This document shows, one piece after another, positions 1 to 7,570 of a stretch of DNA of 24,503 nt (the stretch's first letter is position 1; every line of letters begins with the position of its first letter). A program made the translations under genes and the position numbers. This DNA is from Nitrospinota bacterium (lineage in GTDB: Bacteria > Nitrospinota_A > JADGAW01): contig JADGAW010000008.1 in NCBI GenBank assembly GCA_015231815.1, forward strand, positions 1 to 24,503, in the 5' to 3' direction. The notes below the pieces were generated by a model, which searched no databases, was not told where the DNA came from, and saw only the letters and a program-made list of their open reading frames with translations.

Positions 1-48
1 CTGGAAAACACCCTTAAGGTAAATGACGTTGTTGCCTCCGAAGTATAG
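1..48 (+). CDS. possible 3' end of an unidentified gene
   Basis: The first 48 bases are open in frame 1 and end at TAG (46-48), reading as a short tail that finishes NDVVASEV. The other two forward frames close within about 20 bases. Only about 15 residues are visible, so no family can be named and the frame may be chance. It would be convergent with the symporter gene on the other strand, with about 67 bases between the stops. A perfect 10-bp palindrome, AGAAGCTTCT, sits in that gap at 61-70. Confidence 0.3.
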   Translation: MENTLKVNDVVASEV

Positions 49-115
49 GTTGATAATAATAGAAGCTTCTGGAGGTTATACGAAGGAAAAAGTAAAAGTA
101 TTCGATTTATAGATT

Positions 116-1435
116 TCAACTTTTTGGGTGAACGGTTAAGTCCTCTCTGACGGATTTAACTTTGATAAGCAAAACGTAAAGCAGGGGAAAGAGATGAAAA
201 ATAATGAGTAACCCAATAAGAACATCACCAAGAGACCAGATAAAAGGAATGGTGAAGAAGGGACCACAAAAGGTGGTTATGAGAAAAATATAACGAAAAA
301 CAACTATATTTTTTCCACCAATATACCTGAAACATTTCTCGGCAAAATAAGCCCAGTTAATGATGGTGGTAAAGGCAAAGAGACCTAGACAAAGTATTAC
401 AAAAAATCCCCCGGTTTTTCCCATATGAATTTCATAGGACTGAACAGTAAGAAAAGCTCCCGTCAAGTCTTTCCAGTAACCACTGGAAAGAATTACCAGT
501 CCGGTAATGGTGCAAACAATAAGAGTATCAACTACAGGAGTCAAGGCAGCCATATATGCTCCTGTTGCAGGATGATCCTTGTTAGCTCCGTGCAGAAAAG
601 GAGAAACCCCAATTCCAGAACCGTGGGAGAAAACTCCCCGTGAAACGCCAAACTGCATTGCTTCCAGTACCGTGTAACCTGCTACCCCTCCTGCAAAAGC
701 CCATGGGTTGAAAGCATAATAAAAAACTGAACCAAGGAGATCAACTGTTCTTGCAGGGTCAGAAACAAGTATCATCAGACCAGTTGTTATGTAGATAAGA
801 ATCATGAGCGGGGCAATTTTTGTACTATACCGAACGATGCTCATCAGTCCACCGAGTATGACAAACGCAACAGCAACAGTCAAAAAAAGAGCAACAACGA
901 TATTGGGAATATCATATTCATGGTGAAGGGCATGGGCAACGGAATTAGATTGAATGAGGTTTGCTGTTACAAAACCCTTGGTCAGAATTAAACCAGCAAC
1001 AGCTATGGGAACCCATTTCCATTTCCCGGAAAGGAATTTTTCGAGATATGCCATGGGAGTTGCGAAGGAGGGTGATAAATGGTCGTCGGGACCATGTTTG
1101 ACAGCCAGATAGGTGGCACACATCCTAAAAGACATACCAAAAAGTGCAGAAACCCACATCCAAAATAGAGCACCAGGTCCCCCAAGATGAATTGCTGTAC
1201 CAACACCTGCCAGATTTCCAACCCCAATACTTGCAGCAAGAGTTGCCATAAAGGCATTTACATGAGATATTTGGTGTTTTTTATCCTCATTTTTTTCCTT
1301 TGTCCAAACGGTACGAAAAACACCGAAGCTTTTTCTCCAGGCAACTGCTCCAGTGAGAAAAAGAACAATAACTCCTAGCTCAAGGTAAACGATGCTTAAA
1401 ATAGGGTTCCATAGCAAAGAAGCAAGAAAATCCAT
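116..1435 (-). CDS. sodium:alanine symporter family (AGCS) transporter
   Basis: Inner-membrane secondary transporter predicted to import a small neutral amino acid (alanine or glycine) with Na+. The 439-residue protein is hydrophobic throughout, with about ten membrane segments. The family signature lies near residues 70-94: GVGNLAGVGTAI, then GGPGALFWMW. A later loop, SRGVFSHGSGIGVSP, corresponds to the second conserved AGCS region. Length is at the short end for the family. The ATG at 1435 is the first in frame. No clear Shine-Dalgarno is seen, but a good promoter lies just upstream at 1457-1485, which implies a very short leader. It is divergent from the two-partner-secretion genes and shows no functional link to them. 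The family call is firm; the substrate is inferred. Confidence 0.9.
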   Translation of the reverse strand: MDFLASLLWNPILSIVYLELGVIVLFLTGAVAWRKSFGVFRTVWTKEKNEDKKHQISHVNAFMATLAASIGVGNLAGVGTAIHLGGPGALFWMWVSALFGMSFRMCATYLAVKHGPDDHLSPSFATPMAYLEKFLSGKWKWVPIAVAGLILTKGFVTANLIQSNSVAHALHHEYDIPNIVVALFLTVAVAFVILGGLMSIVRYSTKIAPLMILIYITTGLMILVSDPARTVDLLGSVFYYAFNPWAFAGGVAGYTVLEAMQFGVSRGVFSHGSGIGVSPFLHGANKDHPATGAYMAALTPVVDTLIVCTITGLVILSSGYWKDLTGAFLTVQSYEIHMGKTGGFFVILCLGLFAFTTIINWAYFAEKCFRYIGGKNIVVFRYIFLITTFCGPFFTIPFIWSLGDVLIGLLIIFHLFPLLYVLLIKVKSVREDLTVHPKS

Positions 1436-1456
1436 GAGAACGTAATGTGTTGAAGG

Positions 1457-1485
1457 ATTAGAAAAAATTCCTGTCTAGAAGTCAA
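1457..1485 (-). promoter_or_regulatory. sigma-70 promoter of the symporter gene
   Basis: Read on the minus strand: TTGACT (-35, plus 1480-1485), 17 bases, TCTAAT (-10, plus 1457-1462). Each box matches consensus at five of six positions and the spacing is ideal. Transcription would start near 1450, about 15 bases before the ATG. Called by eye only. Confidence 0.45.
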
Positions 1486-1553
1486 AAGCATCTGAAAATG
1501 TACGAGACAAAAAGACAGTACAGTATATATTTTAGCTTACGACTCTATCTCGT

Positions 1554-1569
1554 TAATTATCAATAATTA
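1554..1569. repeat. short AT-rich palindrome in the divergent intergenic region
   Basis: TAATTAT and ATAATTA flank a 2-base centre (7-bp arms). It lies between the symporter and exoprotein genes and could be a regulator site. In AT-rich DNA such a dyad can also be chance. The rest of 1486-1700 shows no gene and no other feature I can support. Confidence 0.25.
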
Positions 1570-1709
1570 GGATCAACAAGAGAATTTGTTATTTTATTAT
1601 AAAGCTTATTTTTCACCAACATTGATGAATGAAAATAAGCGGGAATAGTTTAGATAATCAAGCATCATTATGATGATTATAAATATTTCCGCTTCTGTCA
1701 ATTGCCTAT

Positions 1710-1737
1710 TTGTTCTTTATTTCCATCATGATATAAA
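1710..1737 (+). promoter_or_regulatory. likely promoter of the two-partner-secretion locus
   Basis: TTGTTC (1710-1715), 16 bases, TATAAA (1732-1737). Transcription would start near 1744, giving a leader of about 50 bases before the exoprotein ATG at 1793. One arm of an inverted repeat lies between the two boxes (see 1721-1764). Confidence 0.4.
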
Positions 1738-1764
1738 ATAGAGTCATTTTAAATGATGATGGAA
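1721..1764. promoter_or_regulatory. inverted repeat spanning the -10 region of the secretion-locus promoter
   Basis: TTCCATCAT (1721-1729) and its exact reverse complement ATGATGGAA (1756-1764) are separated by 26 bases that contain the TATAAA -10 box. The first arm sits in the promoter spacer and the second just after the predicted start site. This is a layout expected of a repressor operator pair; DNA looping or a hairpin is also possible. The regulator is unknown. Confidence 0.4.
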
Positions 1765-1792
1765 GTTATATAACACCATTAATTAAAGTGAA

Positions 1793-3625
1793 ATGAATAC
1801 AATTATCAAAACGTACCTTTCGGTTCTTGGGGTGGCTCTCATTACTGTAGGAAGTTTTACCAATTGTTTTGCTTTACCAAAGGGAGGGAATATTGTCTCA
1901 GGTACAGGAACAATTCAGCAAACTGACCCAAACTGTGTCGTTATAAACCAATCAAGTAACAGGCTCATAACCAACTGGAACAGTTTTAATATCGGAACTC
2001 TGGAAACAGTCACCTTTAATCAACCTTCTGTGAATGCTGTTTCATTGAACCGCATCACCGGAGTTGGTTCTAGCTCTATTTTTGGTACACTCACAGCAAA
2101 TGGTCAGGTATTTATTTCGAATCCATCAGGTATTATCTTTGGAAAAAATTCCAGAGTAGATGTGGGGGGCTTACTTGCAACTACCCTTGATATTTCAAAT
2201 CAGGATTTTCTTAATGGCAATTACCGCTTTACCCAAAATGCTGAAACACCTCTTTCTTCCATCATAAACATGGGAAATATTACAGCGAAAGATGGTGGCT
2301 TTGTTGGAATCTTAGCACCAGCAGTTGAAAATAAAGGCTATATTTCAGCAAATCTTGGTTCTGTAGCTCTTGCTTCCGGAGAAGAGGCTGTAATGAACTT
2401 TACTGAGGATGGACGCATCAACTTCTCCCTCACAAAAGCTGTAAATGGAGATGTACTTGATGCGGAAGGAAATGCAATATCTAACCGGGTTCTCAATTCA
2501 GGAAAAATTGCTTCAAACGGTGGTCAGGTAATTTTATCAGCCAAAGACGCCGGAGATGTTATGAAGAATGTTGTTAACAACACTGGTGTTATTGAGGCGC
2601 AAACAGTTCAGCAAAAAGAAGGGAAGATTTTTCTTCTCGGCAATGAAAAGGGAATCGTCCGTAACTCTGGAACCCTTGATGCTTCAGGTAATGAAGATGG
2701 AGAAAAAGGTGGTCATGTTCAAGTAACCGGAGAATATGTTGGCTTGTTTGGCAAATCAATAATTAATGCGTCAGGTGATACTGGTGGAGGTAATGTTTAT
2801 ATAGGAGGTGGATTTCAGGGAAAAGACGAAAATATACCAAACGCATTTAGAACCTTTGTTAGTAATGAAAGTGAAATTAGTGCTGATGCAAAAACAAACG
2901 GTAACGGAGGAAACGTTATTGTTTGGGCTGACGATACAACCCGTTTTTATGGAAAAGTTTCCGCTCAAGGTGGAAATAAGTCAGGAGATGGAGGTTTTGT
3001 TGAAGTGTCGGGTAAAAATAACCTTGACTATATGGGCAATGTTAACACGCTGGCAATCAACGGGAAAACAGGTTCTCTTCTTCTGGATCCCGGGAATGTC
3101 TTTATTGATGACGGCGGAACAAACACCATTCAAGAGGCAAACAGTTTTACTTCCCCAGGAGATATCCTGAAGATAGCCCCCTCTTCAATAAACAGTTCTC
3201 AAACAAATGTGGTGATTTTCGCCGATAACGATATAACTGTTTCATCAGCAATTAACATGGAAAATGAAGGAGTAGGACTTTCCCTTTTCGCTGGAGGAGA
3301 CGTAATGGTTAATGCTTCCATTAAAACCACAAACGGAGATATTACCATTGTGGCTGATACTTCAGGTCATGGCAATACCTACCCAAGTGACGGAATTGGT
3401 GAGATAATTTTTGGAACGAACACTTCTATTACCATAAATGCAGGAACAGGTTCCATTACCCTGACAGCAGATGAGGATATTGAAGTCTCTGGTGTAACAA
3501 TATCTCCAATTCCAACGATTAACATACGAGAAGAAGAAGAGGAAAATGAAGACACCACAACACCAACATTTATTAATGACTTCATTAAACTCCCTCAGGA
3601 GACAACTCAACAGCATGTCTGTTAA
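1793..3625 (+). CDS. filamentous-haemagglutinin-type two-partner-secretion exoprotein (TpsA)
   Basis: Predicted surface or secreted beta-helix protein exported by the TpsB porin encoded two genes downstream. A signal peptide covers about residues 1-27 (cut after NCFA). The TPS secretion domain follows at about 28-160, with VFISNPSGIIFG (NPSG at 110-113 stands for the usual NPNG) and GGLLATTLDISN. The remainder is Gly/Asn/Val-rich repeats typical of a right-handed beta-helix (for example GNVYIGGG, GGNVIVWAD). At 610 residues it is short for TpsA proteins, which often exceed 1000. The C-terminus has an acidic EEEEE stretch and ends in cysteine (HVC); the only other mature cysteine is near residue 48. 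The start is the first in-frame ATG; the ribosome site is weak. Its biological role (adhesin or other) cannot be read from sequence. Confidence 0.88.
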   Translation: MNTIIKTYLSVLGVALITVGSFTNCFALPKGGNIVSGTGTIQQTDPNCVVINQSSNRLITNWNSFNIGTLETVTFNQPSVNAVSLNRITGVGSSSIFGTLTANGQVFISNPSGIIFGKNSRVDVGGLLATTLDISNQDFLNGNYRFTQNAETPLSSIINMGNITAKDGGFVGILAPAVENKGYISANLGSVALASGEEAVMNFTEDGRINFSLTKAVNGDVLDAEGNAISNRVLNSGKIASNGGQVILSAKDAGDVMKNVVNNTGVIEAQTVQQKEGKIFLLGNEKGIVRNSGTLDASGNEDGEKGGHVQVTGEYVGLFGKSIINASGDTGGGNVYIGGGFQGKDENIPNAFRTFVSNESEISADAKTNGNGGNVIVWADDTTRFYGKVSAQGGNKSGDGGFVEVSGKNNLDYMGNVNTLAINGKTGSLLLDPGNVFIDDGGTNTIQEANSFTSPGDILKIAPSSINSSQTNVVIFADNDITVSSAINMENEGVGLSLFAGGDVMVNASIKTTNGDITIVADTSGHGNTYPSDGIGEIIFGTNTSITINAGTGSITLTADEDIEVSGVTISPIPTINIREEEEENEDTTTPTFINDFIKLPQETTQQHVC

Positions 3626-3648
3626 GCAAAATTAAATTGAAGAGTTTG

Positions 3649-3685
3649 GTCAATAGCTTTAATATTGACATGATTTTATTTTTCT
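3649..3685 (+). terminator. weak terminator-like hairpin after the exoprotein gene
   Basis: GTCAATA (3649-3655) pairs with TATTGAC (3663-3669) around a 7-base loop and is followed by a T-rich run (ATTTTATTTTT). The stem is only 7 bp and AT-rich, so it may attenuate rather than stop transcription into the downstream genes. The rest of the 247-base gap up to 3873 holds only very small hairpins and a 30-codon frame without a ribosome site. Confidence 0.35.
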
Positions 3686-3872
3686 ACTCAATTTTCATGT
3701 ATCGTCTGGAAATTCCCTTTTTTCAATTTCTTGAATTAAAAAGCTACGATGATAAAGTAAAAGCAAGTGGAGCCAAACCTGTCTCATGAAAGGTTGAGAA
3801 TATGTGTAAAAATGAAACCGAAGAAATACTTCGTTAAAGGTTAAAAATAAACCGTTCACAATACAAAAAGGT

Positions 3873-4523
3873 ATGAATATAAATCTGATACATGGTATGA
3901 GGGAAAAATCACTTATTTGCTTCACTATAGTAATGCTCATTTTGTTTTTTACAGGACAGCTTTGTATAGCCGAAGATAGCCGAAAAGGTGAAATTGATAT
4001 TCAGGGATTCAGAGCCGCTCATTTTGGAATGACTGAAGATGAAGTAATGAAGGCTATTATTAATGATTTTAATGCTCGAAAAAATCAGGTGGTGAAGGGA
4101 CTCAATCCTCTCGAAAAAACAGTAACATTGTCAGTTCTGGTAAACAATTTGTTACCCGAAAGTGGTAAATCATTAATTGTTTACATTTTTGGGTACACTT
4201 CAAAAAAACTTATTCAGATAAATATTGTTTGGGGAGTTCCTGTCGAGAAGAAGCCAGATATAAGTGCTTTGGTTTCAACTGCCAACGTTTTAAATAAATA
4301 TTTTTCAGCACTCAGATTTAACCCTGAAAAAACTGTCATAAACAGACCTTTAAAGGATGGTTCAATTATTGTTTTTCAGTCGGCAGATGAAAAGGACAGG
4401 ATGGTTAGACTGGAGCTAAAGAAATCAAAAACAAAAGACAGTGGTGCAATGTCCCTTCAATTATCGTATGTAAAAGACCCAAGATCTCCTGATATTTTTA
4501 TCATTAAAAAAGGTTTATTTTAA
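3873..4523 (+). CDS. exported protein of unknown function in the secretion locus
   Basis: 216 residues with an N-terminal hydrophobic signal sequence ending around CIA/EDS (about residue 33), so it is probably periplasmic. Just after the signal lies GFRAAHFGMTEDEVMKAI, a pattern (FGMT..EV) seen at the N-terminus of many uncharacterised exported bacterial proteins. The rest is mixed alpha/beta with no catalytic motif I recognise. It sits between the exoprotein and its transporter, with only 2 bases between its stop and the tpsB-like ATG, so the two are co-transcribed and probably translationally linked. That suggests a helper role in exoprotein export or folding, which is inference. Start uncertain: ATG 3873 has AAAAAGG almost touching it; ATG 3897 would give a more compact signal peptide. 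Confidence 0.7.
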   Translation: MNINLIHGMREKSLICFTIVMLILFFTGQLCIAEDSRKGEIDIQGFRAAHFGMTEDEVMKAIINDFNARKNQVVKGLNPLEKTVTLSVLVNNLLPESGKSLIVYIFGYTSKKLIQINIVWGVPVEKKPDISALVSTANVLNKYFSALRFNPEKTVINRPLKDGSIIVFQSADEKDRMVRLELKKSKTKDSGAMSLQLSYVKDPRSPDIFIIKKGLF

Positions 4524-4525
4524 CA

Positions 4526-6250
4526 ATGCGAAGGTATAAAAAATTTCTGAGTTGTTTCATTATTATTGGGACACTGGTTTTTGTCACTTCAACTCGAGTT
4601 GTTTACGCTCAAAATGTAAATGATTCCAGCCTTTCTGAAAAAGCACTGAGACAGTCTCAGACACCAGAGATTATTCCAAATAAAAAAACTTCACCGGATA
4701 TTTTTATTCAGGACAGTAGGAAACTTGTCGACCCAGGAGCAGGACCATCTTTTTTTGTGAAAAAAATCATTCTTGAAGGAAACACGATTTTTAACAACGA
4801 TACCCTCTTACCAATTGTTGAGGTTGGAGATGGACTTAATTTAACCCTTGGAATTTTAGCGTTAATGGCTCAGGAAGTATCAGCGTATTACGCCTCTGAG
4901 GGATATTTTCTTGCACGAGCTTATATCCCACAACAGGAGGTCAAAGATGGAGTGGTAAAAATAAAAATTGTAGAAGGGAAGATAGGAAAAATCAATATAA
5001 CCGGCAATAAAAAAGTTAAAACAACTGACATACAAAAACATCTGGGAGAATTACGGCAAAAAAGTGTTGTAAAAGAACAAGCCCTTGAAAGTGTTCTGGA
5101 TGATTTAAACTCGCTTATGGGAATGAATGTCAGAACAATTCTCAGACCTGGCGAACTACCCGGAACTTCAGATCTTATTCTTGACGTAACTGAAACTCCA
5201 CCATATTTTTTTAGTCTGGATACTGACAATTTTGGTTCAAAATATCTCGGAAAAAACCGTTTGGGAATGACGCTCATAAGAGGAAATATCTTTACCCTCG
5301 GTGACCAATTTACAATTCGTGGTGTTACTTCCGACCTTAAGCAGGATTCAGTAAGTCTCTCTTATCTTTATCCACTTTTTATTCCCAACCTTAACGTAGG
5401 GACTTCCTATTCGTATTCAGAACAGGAAATTGGTGCCAACCTGAAAAATCTTCAAAGTGGTGGCTTAAGTGAATCTGCAAATGTAAACCTTTCTTATACA
5501 CTTTATCGTACAAAAAACTCTCAGTTAAGATTAAAGGGTGGATTTGAATTTAAGCGTTCTCAAAATTATCTTTTTAATATGACGTCAAGCGATGAACATT
5601 TTAATAATTTTTATATAAATCTCAGCGGAAATTTTACCGATCGTTTTCAGGGTATGAACTTTTTTTCTACGACAGTTACCAAAGGTATAGCAGAAAACAA
5701 GAGAAATAGAGCTTTGAATTCGAGAACAGAAGCATTGGGCAATGTAACGTCGGTATGGTTTTCTGTTAATCGTTATCAACGCCTACCCTTTTTTGATAGT
5801 TATGTGCTTATGAAAGGAACAGCTCAGGCAGTGAGTGCAAGAACATTATCTTCGAACCTCTTTGTTATTGGAGGAATGGGAAGTGTAAGAGGGTTTCCCT
5901 TGTCTGAATATTCTGGGGACAACGGTTATATCGCTTCTCTGGAGTATGTTTTACCTGTACCGCTTAAGATAAACTCAGGAATAGCTGATTTACCCTTGAA
6001 TAAAATTCTTTCCATCAACGGTTTTATCGATCATGGTGAATCCTTTATGCTAAGAAAACAAATTGGAGATAGTAACGCTTCAATCAGTGGTGTGGGAGGC
6101 GGCGCACAATTAAACATTCCACAAGGAAAAGATTGGATGCCAGCAATAACTGTTGCTACCTCATATGCTGTTCCTGTTCGGGGACCGAGACCCTCCGACA
6201 TGAGTTACGGAAAATTTTATTTTAATGTAATGGCAAGTTATACCTTTTAG
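4526..6250 (+). CDS. two-partner-secretion outer-membrane transporter (TpsB, ShlB/FhaC/HecB family)
   Basis: Outer-membrane beta-barrel of the Omp85/TpsB superfamily that threads the TpsA exoprotein to the surface. A signal peptide spans about residues 1-28 (VVYA/QN). A first POTRA domain (about 75-150) contains the typical GNTIFNNDTLLP and ASEGYFLARAYIP. A second POTRA-like region follows (about 150-222). The barrel (about 225-574) contains the hallmark VRGF at 454-457 (GGMGSVRGFPLSEYSG), which lies in the loop that folds into the pore. The protein ends in phenylalanine (ASYTF), as barrel proteins recognised by the Bam machinery do. Length 574 is normal. An AAAAGG ribosome site lies 12 bases before the ATG, inside the preceding gene's end. 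The nearby TpsA is the obvious substrate. Confidence 0.93.
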   Translation: MRRYKKFLSCFIIIGTLVFVTSTRVVYAQNVNDSSLSEKALRQSQTPEIIPNKKTSPDIFIQDSRKLVDPGAGPSFFVKKIILEGNTIFNNDTLLPIVEVGDGLNLTLGILALMAQEVSAYYASEGYFLARAYIPQQEVKDGVVKIKIVEGKIGKINITGNKKVKTTDIQKHLGELRQKSVVKEQALESVLDDLNSLMGMNVRTILRPGELPGTSDLILDVTETPPYFFSLDTDNFGSKYLGKNRLGMTLIRGNIFTLGDQFTIRGVTSDLKQDSVSLSYLYPLFIPNLNVGTSYSYSEQEIGANLKNLQSGGLSESANVNLSYTLYRTKNSQLRLKGGFEFKRSQNYLFNMTSSDEHFNNFYINLSGNFTDRFQGMNFFSTTVTKGIAENKRNRALNSRTEALGNVTSVWFSVNRYQRLPFFDSYVLMKGTAQAVSARTLSSNLFVIGGMGSVRGFPLSEYSGDNGYIASLEYVLPVPLKINSGIADLPLNKILSINGFIDHGESFMLRKQIGDSNASISGVGGGAQLNIPQGKDWMPAITVATSYAVPVRGPRPSDMSYGKFYFNVMASYTF

Positions 6251-6256
6251 TAACAA

Positions 6257-6296
6257 AATGCTTCAAGCATTATTTAGTGTAAAAAAATATTTTTAC
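6257..6296 (+). other. two small hairpins between the transporter and FecR-domain genes
   Basis: AATGCTT and AAGCATT flank one base (6257-6271). GTAAAAA and TTTTTAC flank four bases (6279-6296). The second ends in a run of T, so it could act as a weak terminator or RNA processing signal between the two cistrons. Both stems are 7 bp, so confidence is limited. Confidence 0.3.
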
Positions 6297-6318
6297 GATA
6301 ACGTTTAATCCTAAAGCT

Positions 6319-7434
6319 ATGAACAGATATAAATCACTTTTCCAAAGTGTTCTCATATTGATAGTCCTCTTTACAAACCCTTTTATTGCTTTTTCTGAAG
6401 AAAGTGCTGTAGGTAAAGTTATTGGAATAGTCGGAAAAGTTGAATTTCTGAGAGGAAGTGATTGGAAGGGGGCGGTATTTCAGCAGTTGGTTTATGCAAA
6501 GGATGAATTTCGCACAGAAAAAAGAAGCCGATTGAAAATCTTGTTTAATGATGACAGCCTAATGGCTCTTGGTCCAAATTCTAGGTTAAAAATACAATCA
6601 TATTTGTATAAACCAAAGGAAAAACTAAGACAAGGTGTTGTGGAGGTTGCTCACGGTTTATCAATGTATATCGTAAACAAGTCACAGAAAAACAAACAAT
6701 CCTCCTTTAAAATACTTTCCCCAACCGCTAATATGGCAGCTCGGGGAACACAGGGCTATGTAAGTTCCAGTCCGGAAAAAACCTTTCTCGCAAATCAGGC
6801 AGGAATTGTTGAAGCCTCTAACATCAACCCATCAATACAGGGAAGCAGGCTTGTTGGTGAGATGATGAAAACAATCATTCCTAAAGATGCTCCCCCCTCA
6901 ACACCAACACCATTACAGGAATATGAATTAAAAGAAATCAGAAAAGCAGTTATCGGCGTATTGCAAATTGATGCCTTACCTAAAAAATCATCCAACAATA
7001 GTTCTCAATCAACACCGAATAGAGATGATGAAGGGGACGGAAACAATGGGGATAATCAGGGTGATGAAAATACTTCGAGTGATAAAAGCGGAGATAAGAA
7101 GGCTTCTGATAAAGGAGATAGAACAAATCGAAACAACACTTCCGGTGATTCAAATAAAGGTTCTCATAATGGTTTTGACAGCAATCAAGGCGATTCAAGG
7201 AATAATAATGGTAGTGGAAGGGGTAATCAAAACGATGGCAGTTCCAATAACAACAGTGGAATCAGAACTGGAGATAATAACAACCAAAGAAACGCAGATT
7301 TCAATAGTATAGATTTTCTTAATAATAATCAAGATGGTGGCAATAGCATTTCACAAAATTCAGACAATTCGGGGGACTTTCAACGGGTAAACAATCCTTA
7401 CGACCCTTCAACTCTGGATTCATGCCAAAAATAA
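6319..7434 (+). CDS. FecR-domain exported protein with low-complexity Asn/Gly/Ser/Asp tail
   Basis: Signal peptide about residues 1-26 (FIAFS/EES). A FecR domain (beta-rich, about 30-170) begins GKVIGIVGKVEFLRG and contains the typical SPTANMAARGTQGYVSS block. FecR domains of this stand-alone kind are often found beside two-partner-secretion and other surface-protein genes; the usual idea is a periplasmic sensor or scaffold role. From about residue 215 to the end the chain is almost wholly N, G, D, S, Q, R and K, a disordered, highly hydrophilic tail. That tail is encoded by imperfect AAT/GGT/GAT-rich DNA prone to slippage. No transmembrane sigma-regulator helix is present and no FecI-type sigma gene is nearby, so this is not a classical FecR. 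No good ribosome site is seen at the ATG. Confidence 0.8.
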   Translation: MNRYKSLFQSVLILIVLFTNPFIAFSEESAVGKVIGIVGKVEFLRGSDWKGAVFQQLVYAKDEFRTEKRSRLKILFNDDSLMALGPNSRLKIQSYLYKPKEKLRQGVVEVAHGLSMYIVNKSQKNKQSSFKILSPTANMAARGTQGYVSSSPEKTFLANQAGIVEASNINPSIQGSRLVGEMMKTIIPKDAPPSTPTPLQEYELKEIRKAVIGVLQIDALPKKSSNNSSQSTPNRDDEGDGNNGDNQGDENTSSDKSGDKKASDKGDRTNRNNTSGDSNKGSHNGFDSNQGDSRNNNGSGRGNQNDGSSNNNSGIRTGDNNNQRNADFNSIDFLNNNQDGGNSISQNSDNSGDFQRVNNPYDPSTLDSCQK

Positions 7435-7570
7435 ATCAACCTGTATGCGAGAAAGATTTTCTTGCTCAGACATCGTCTTAAAGAATGAGTGAATTGATTT
7501 TTTCTGAAGGGGTAATTGAGTAAGAGAAATTATAAAAACACTCTATAAATCCTTATCGATACTTAAGGAC

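Noticed and set aside
3697..3789. A 30-codon plus-strand frame between the exoprotein and the unknown exported protein genes (MYRLEIPFF start)
   Set aside because: No ribosome site, no recognisable feature and very short; frames of this size are common by chance in AT-rich DNA.
6968..7312. Overlapping frame of 114 codons within the FecR-protein tail
   Set aside because: It is a by-product of the low-complexity GAT/AAT repeats; the Ile/Met/Val/Thr/Glu-rich product has no protein-like features, and the main frame carries the FecR domain.
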